Translations under genes and position numbers: made by a program | The notes under the pieces: generated by a model | Seen by the model: the letters and a program-made list of their open reading frames with translations, nothing else | Told to the model about the DNA's origin: nothing | Database searches by the model: none | Source: Acholeplasmataceae bacterium UBA5617 | GTDB lineage: Bacteria; Bacillota_I; Bacilli_A; Acholeplasmatales; Acholeplasmataceae | Assembly (NCBI GenBank): GCA_002424575.1 | Contig: DIKN01000083.1 | Coordinates: 1,323 to 11,078, forward strand | Length of the DNA stretch: 9,756 nucleotides | Reading direction: 5' to 3' | In this document: positions 5,789-9,756 of the stretch, in pieces | Numbering within the stretch: the stretch's first letter is position 1 | Layout of the letters: each line of letters begins with the position of its first letter

Positions 5789-7858
5789 TTATCCCCGTTT
5801 ATAAAGAATGTAGAGAATCGCTCCTCCAATGAAGACGATGATGGCCATCGGAAGGAATGAGGAGAGCGTATATGATTGAGATTGAGGTTCAATGGTGATC
5901 AATCGATCCCTTGACGTGTAATTCCCTCTCTCGTCCAAAACGATATAGGTGACTGTGTAGCGACCGGGCTGTGTCGTGTCGATTGATCCAGGAAAAACGT
6001 ATTTTTCTGCAATCCTGTAATTGTCATGCATGTCAACACCTTCCCATAGATCGAGTAAATCACCCTCCATGATGGTGAGATCATCGAACTGAATAGTCGG
6101 GGATATTCGGTCATCGATGATACACACGAGCTGCACATAAGTGATGTTTTTGGATTGATCCATCAGCATGTAGGTAACTTCATATCGACCAAGATGATGC
6201 CAATCCACGTCGTGTGTGATAACGACATCATCTTTTGTTAATGTATCGTAGTTATCTGAAACATCATGGATCCATTCGCGAAAGTCGATGATGGGGCTTC
6301 CCCAGTCATGTTGTATCACGTTCTTCTTTAATGCAAGTACGGGTTCACTCTGATCGATAATGACAACATCAAAAGGGATCGTCGTTTGATTGCCATAACG
6401 ATCTTTTGCTGTGCACCACCCCTGATAAATCCCAATCACCTCATAATGAACGTCATCATCATCGATGATGATGATCAGTTTATCGGAGGAATCATATTGA
6501 TCGGTTGCTACAAAATAGTGTTCCAGTGGTTTTCTCATAAAATCAGTAATGATCACATCACTTCGCTGAATAAGGTTCGGAGGAATACGATCAATCACTT
6601 CAATGTATCCTCTAAATATCCCTACATTTCCAGCTCCATCAGTGACATCGATCGATATAGGGTATTGTCCAACGACATTCATTTTCACAGAGGTCGTTAA
6701 TTTGGTCGTCAATTTTTCAGGTGACGTCAGATTATCAAAAAAGCGGAAATAGGTCAACCAAAAAGGTTCTACCGAAAAGACATCAACCAAAAGAGGATTT
6801 AACAGTTCAATGGTGGGTGGTGTCAGATCGACGATACTGACATTTAAAATGGCTTGTGTCTCGTTACCTGAATGATCTGATATGCGATAAATTATCTTAT
6901 ACTGACCGATGATGTGTGAATCAATATCGTGAGTGATGTTGACATCAAAGCGATGCAATTCATCGTAATTATCATAAACCGATATGATATAACTTTCGAG
7001 TAACCCACGATCGATGACCGAATAGATGGGGATGATAGGTGCTTTGGTTCGCAGCTGTAAAACAGGTGCCATCATATCTTTAACCTCGAGGATAAGCTGT
7101 TCAGTCGTGCGATTACCACTTCGATCGGTGACTGAAACATGAATGATATACGTGCCTAAGACGTCGTATCGAACACTTCGATCATCGATATCGACATGAA
7201 GAACTGTATCGACATTATCTTTGACCGTTATAAAGGATTGCCACGACCACGAACCAAAAACACTGACGATAATCGGTTTATTCAGTGTTAAAGATGGTGG
7301 CATATGATCGACGACATGAAACACCGTTTCATATAGCGTTATATTACCCGAGGGATCACTGATGCGATAGTTAATCTTATAGTCTCCTACACGGCTCATA
7401 TTCACACCTGATGTATCGACGACAATGCTGAGTTGCTCTTTGGCATAATAATTATCCGTCACCACCAGTGCCTGTTTCAAATCCGGCATTTTTTCTCCAA
7501 CAGCAACCGTCATCTCATCGGCTTTGATGATCGTAGGAGGGATTTGATCCACCACTGAAAACGTAATGGGATGTACATCATAAAGGTTATAATCCGGAAA
7601 ATAAGCGCGATATTTCACCACATATTGTCTGACATATGCGGTATTAACTGTAGACAAATATGTCCACTCGACACCATTTCTTTCATATGTGACTTTGGCA
7701 CCAACCACCCAAAAATCGTTGACATACAGTTTTGCTTCTGGTTGGTACTTGACCGTATCGACATCACCAAATAGGGGGATGATCAACACATCATTCACCC
7801 ACTCAACCCTGGCGTACAGTATGACAAAAAACTGCATGAGATATAGAAAAAAAGACAT
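5789..7858 (-). CDS. Membrane-anchored surface protein with seven Ig-like (DUF5011-type) repeats
   Basis: A 689-residue protein. A hydrophobic N terminus (residues 2-16) lacking any Lys or Arg before it may act as a signal or anchor. A divergent domain (about 20-104) follows, then seven repeats of 75-83 residues at 105-184, 185-261, 262-344, 345-423, 424-502, 503-582 and 583-657. Each begins with a Pro-x-Ile/Leu motif after a strand ending in V-V-D or similar and carries D-N-Y-like, G-x-Y and D-x-S-G-N signatures. This is the pattern of the bacterial surface Ig-like DUF5011/Cry22-type family. A single membrane helix (669-686) ends in Y-K-R-G with no LPxTG motif, so the repeats should face outward. 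The start is fixed by an in-frame TAA 15 bases upstream of the ATG and by AGGTGA at 4 bases. Only two cysteines (C482, C579) are present. It follows the ABC gene by 47 bases and is probably co-transcribed. Role unknown; adhesion or a structural surface function is a guess. Confidence 0.88.
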   Translation of the reverse strand: MSFFLYLMQFFVILYARVEWVNDVLIIPLFGDVDTVKYQPEAKLYVNDFWVVGAKVTYERNGVEWTYLSTVNTAYVRQYVVKYRAYFPDYNLYDVHPITFSVVDQIPPTIIKADEMTVAVGEKMPDLKQALVVTDNYYAKEQLSIVVDTSGVNMSRVGDYKINYRISDPSGNITLYETVFHVVDHMPPSLTLNKPIIVSVFGSWSWQSFITVKDNVDTVLHVDIDDRSVRYDVLGTYIIHVSVTDRSGNRTTEQLILEVKDMMAPVLQLRTKAPIIPIYSVIDRGLLESYIISVYDNYDELHRFDVNITHDIDSHIIGQYKIIYRISDHSGNETQAILNVSIVDLTPPTIELLNPLLVDVFSVEPFWLTYFRFFDNLTSPEKLTTKLTTSVKMNVVGQYPISIDVTDGAGNVGIFRGYIEVIDRIPPNLIQRSDVIITDFMRKPLEHYFVATDQYDSSDKLIIIIDDDDVHYEVIGIYQGWCTAKDRYGNQTTIPFDVVIIDQSEPVLALKKNVIQHDWGSPIIDFREWIHDVSDNYDTLTKDDVVITHDVDWHHLGRYEVTYMLMDQSKNITYVQLVCIIDDRISPTIQFDDLTIMEGDLLDLWEGVDMHDNYRIAEKYVFPGSIDTTQPGRYTVTYIVLDERGNYTSRDRLITIEPQSQSYTLSSFLPMAIIVFIGGAILYILYKRG
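5888..7546 (-). repeat. Seven tandem Ig-like domain repeats in ABC-ABC-A order
   Basis: Repeat units on the minus strand are 7546-7307, 7306-7076, 7075-6827, 6826-6590, 6589-6353, 6352-6113 and 6112-5888. Their opening motifs cycle with period three: PPTI, PPSL, APVL, PPTI, PPNL, EPVL, SPTI. Repeats 2 and 5 share D-D-x-x-V-x-Y-x-V-x-G-x-Y, and repeats 3 and 6 share D-N-Y-D-x-L and I-T-H-D-x-D. The resemblance is clear in protein but weak in DNA, so the duplication is old. Confidence 0.75.
6453..6474. repeat. 22-base perfect palindrome made of ATC/GAT triplets within the Ig gene
   Basis: Four ATC codons followed by GAT codons form a perfect palindrome centred at 6463/6464 and encode Ile-Ile-Ile-Ile-Asp-Asp-Asp-Asp at residues 462-469 in repeat 5. 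It is a short triplet run, probably a coding by-product, that could slip or fold. Confidence 0.7.
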
Positions 7859-7867
7859 GCTCTCACC

Positions 7868-7883
7868 TCTACCTTATGGTAGA
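7868..7883 (-). repeat. Hairpin abutting the ribosome site of the Ig-repeat gene
   Basis: Minus strand TCTACC-ATAA-GGTAGA: perfect 6-base arms and a 4-base loop, whose 3' arm runs straight into the AGGTGA ribosome site (7868-7863). It lies in the 47-base gap after the ABC gene. It has no T-run, so it is not a terminator; it could affect translation or mRNA stability. Confidence 0.45.
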
Positions 7884-7905
7884 TCATCGCATATCTTTTT
7901 ACTTT

Positions 7906-9735
7906 TTATTCGAGAACCGCTTCGAGTTCTTTCCCTTTTTCTTTGAAAAACTGATTTTTATACAGTTCAAAGTAAGCACCACGTTTGTTTAAAAGCTCTT
8001 CATGAGATCCCATCTCAATGATTTGTCCCATATCGAGCATCACGATTAAATCGCTATTGACAATCGTGGATAAGCGGTGTGCCACAATGATGCTTGTTCG
8101 ATCGGATAATAGTTTTTCGGTCGCCTCTTGAATGATCATTTCTGATTCTGAATCAATCGAAGAGGTTGCTTCATCTAAAATCAAAATGCGAGGATCAGCA
8201 AGAATAGCACGTGCAAATGAAATCAATTGTTTTTGTCCAACAGAAAGGAGGTTTCCTCCTTCACCAACGGATGTTTGATAGCCTTTATCTAAGTGTTTCA
8301 CAAAATCATCGACACCCACCATTTTGGCTGCATACATCACTTCTTCATCGGTTGCATTTAACCGTCCATATCGAATATTTTCCATCACCGTTGTTGAGAA
8401 AAGATGAGGTGTCTGAAGAACATAACCCAATCTGGAATGAAGCCAGTGAATCGATCGTTCACGATAATCGATTCCATCTATCAAAATTTGACCTTCTTTA
8501 GGTTCATAAAAGCGGGAGAGTAAATTAACAAGTGTCGTCTTCCCCGAACCGGTGTGTCCCACTAAAGCGACGCTTTGTCCTGATTTCACCTTCAAATTGA
8601 AATGGCTAAGAATTGTTTCATTATCTTTGTAGTAGAAGGTTACATCTTTAAACTCGACATCACCCTTGAGGGGTTCCCAGTTTTCTTTCATGTCTTGAAA
8701 GAGATCGCCATATTTTTCAATGACGTCTTGTTTATCATACAATTCCGGTTTTGTTTCAATCAATCCAACGATACGTTCAGCGGAAGCTTGTGCATTTTGG
8801 AGATCCGATAATGTTCTTGAAATTGCCATGACAGGTTCAAAAAAGTTTGTGGTGTAAAATAGAAACATTTGTAACGTCCCTAGTGTCAACACAGAACCTA
8901 GTACATAAATTGTCCCTTGAACCATCGTCGTCGTTACCGCTACATACGCTAAGACGAGCACAACCGAAGAAAACAATGCTGATGAAATGACAGCTTTGAT
9001 CGACGCTCGCTTTAAATTGTTTGCTGTCAAACTGAATTCATCATAGTTTGAATCTTCAATCGAAAGGCTCTTCGTGGTTTTTGCTCCTAAAAAGCCTTCT
9101 GAATACTGTGCAGTTAATTGCGAATTGTGTTTACGTGCAACACGGTGTTGTTTTAAAATCCACTTGGTAAAAATATAAGCGATCACAAGCATAATGGGTA
9201 AGATAATCGTCATGATGAGTGCTAATCGAACAAACGTTAAATAGAGCACAACAAGGATCATGATCATCTGTAACCCTGCCCACACAAAGTCAACCAATCC
9301 CCAAGAAATAATTAAGGATAGTTTACGTGTGTCTGATGTCATGCGTGCCATGACCCACCCTTGTGGGGTTTTATCAAAGTAGCTGTACGACAAGCGCTGC
9401 AAGTTTTCAAAGGCTTGACGTCTTAATTCGTAACTCACTTCTGCTTCAATGATACCTGCTTCATAGATGAATCCCCATACCACCAAGCCAAAAGCTAATG
9501 CTAAACCTAAGTTTGCAGCGATGTAGTAAGGCCATGTTGAATAGTCACCACCGACAAAAAATACGTCAATCGCATAACGATTAAAAAGCGGTGTAACCAC
9601 ATCGAGTGATGCAAGCATACCGGAATATATAATGAGTAATACTAAATGTTTTTTGGATTTGAAAATGATGCTAATGATTTTCTTCCATGTTGAAAATTGG
9701 ACCTTATATTGAATGTCCTGATCATCTTGATGCAT
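7906..9735 (-). CDS. ABC exporter half-transporter, MdlB-like (membrane domain fused to ATPase)
   Basis: A 609-residue type IV (MsbA/MdlB-class) exporter subunit at the cytoplasmic membrane. Six membrane segments lie within about residues 30-300. The ATPase follows with Walker A G-H-T-G-S-G-K-T (393-400), Q-loop Y-V-L-Q (Q441), signature L-S-V-G-Q (497-501), Walker B I-L-I-L-D-E (D521, catalytic E522), D-loop S-S-I-D and H-loop H553. All catalytic residues are present. LSVGQ in place of LSGGQ is typical of the MdlB-type member of heterodimeric pairs such as MdlA/MdlB. A TAA at 9753-9751, 15 bases before the ATG, could be the stop of the MdlA-like partner, which would lie outside the window; that is inference. 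The ATG at 9735 is preferred over an in-frame GTG at 9744, because the GTG is part of the AGGTGA ribosome site. Substrate cannot be told. No terminator separates it from the downstream Ig-repeat gene. Confidence 0.95.
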   Translation of the reverse strand: MHQDDQDIQYKVQFSTWKKIISIIFKSKKHLVLLIIYSGMLASLDVVTPLFNRYAIDVFFVGGDYSTWPYYIAANLGLALAFGLVVWGFIYEAGIIEAEVSYELRRQAFENLQRLSYSYFDKTPQGWVMARMTSDTRKLSLIISWGLVDFVWAGLQMIMILVVLYLTFVRLALIMTIILPIMLVIAYIFTKWILKQHRVARKHNSQLTAQYSEGFLGAKTTKSLSIEDSNYDEFSLTANNLKRASIKAVISSALFSSVVLVLAYVAVTTTMVQGTIYVLGSVLTLGTLQMFLFYTTNFFEPVMAISRTLSDLQNAQASAERIVGLIETKPELYDKQDVIEKYGDLFQDMKENWEPLKGDVEFKDVTFYYKDNETILSHFNLKVKSGQSVALVGHTGSGKTTLVNLLSRFYEPKEGQILIDGIDYRERSIHWLHSRLGYVLQTPHLFSTTVMENIRYGRLNATDEEVMYAAKMVGVDDFVKHLDKGYQTSVGEGGNLLSVGQKQLISFARAILADPRILILDEATSSIDSESEMIIQEATEKLLSDRTSIIVAHRLSTIVNSDLIVMLDMGQIIEMGSHEELLNKRGAYFELYKNQFFKEKGKELEAVLE

Positions 9736-9740
9736 CGGTC

Positions 9741-9746
9741 TCACCT
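9741..9746 (-). promoter_or_regulatory. Ribosome binding site that decides the ABC transporter start
   Basis: AGGTGA on the minus strand lies 5 bases before ATG at 9735. The upstream alternative GTG (9744-9742) is embedded in this site, so it cannot be the start used with it. Confidence 0.75.
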
Positions 9747-9756
9747 GCCTTTAATA

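Noticed and set aside
6386..6700. Plus-strand open frame of about 104 codons opposite the Ig gene
   Set aside because: It is an Ile/Asp-rich mirror of the real gene, with no ribosome site seen and no recognisable protein features.
7859..7905. A promoter or terminator between the ABC and Ig genes
   Set aside because: The hairpin there has no T-run, and no -35/-10 pair with proper spacing was found.
9736..9744. GTG start giving three more residues on the ABC transporter
   Set aside because: The GTG is part of the AGGTGA ribosome site serving the ATG at 9735.

Overview
The window is a gene-dense stretch with every recognisable gene on the minus strand: five complete protein genes and one gene running off the left edge. 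By eye it is AT-rich but not extreme. All five complete genes end in TAA, and tryptophan is TGG with no in-frame TGA, so the standard bacterial code applies. SigmaA-type promoters, strong Shine-Dalgarno sites, a 1000-residue DnaE with an eroded PHP domain, a Clostridium-like short flavodoxin and a membrane-anchored surface protein without a sortase motif suggest a Firmicutes or deep Mollicutes-type bacterium (Acholeplasma/Izemoplasma-like rather than a TGA-reading mycoplasma). That placement is inference.

In the direction of transcription (right to left): an ABC exporter half-transporter resembling MdlB (7906-9735) is followed after 47 bases by a large surface protein of seven Ig-like repeats with a C-terminal membrane anchor (5789-7858). 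Just after that stop codon a near-consensus promoter drives a flavodoxin (5281-5709), closed by a clear intrinsic terminator. Then comes a short gap with a -10 box and dnaE, the DNA polymerase III alpha subunit (2195-5197; 1000 residues). Its last 20 bases overlap a GTG-started cation-diffusion-facilitator gene (1324-2214). An imperfect terminator whose T-run lies inside the next promoter leads to a CvpA-like membrane protein with a large C-terminal, probably extracellular, domain (1-1199, incomplete).

There are thus three or four transcription units: ABC exporter plus Ig protein (promoter outside the window), flavodoxin alone, dnaE plus CDF transporter, and the CvpA-like gene. The units look functionally independent: replication, electron transfer, metal export, and two envelope functions. 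No RNA genes, CRISPR arrays, insertion sequences or phage genes were seen. I find no clearly new multi-gene system. The most notable item is the Ig-repeat protein: its seven repeats fall into an ABC-ABC-A order, pointing to duplication of a three-domain block, and it probably shares a transcript with an exporter subunit.
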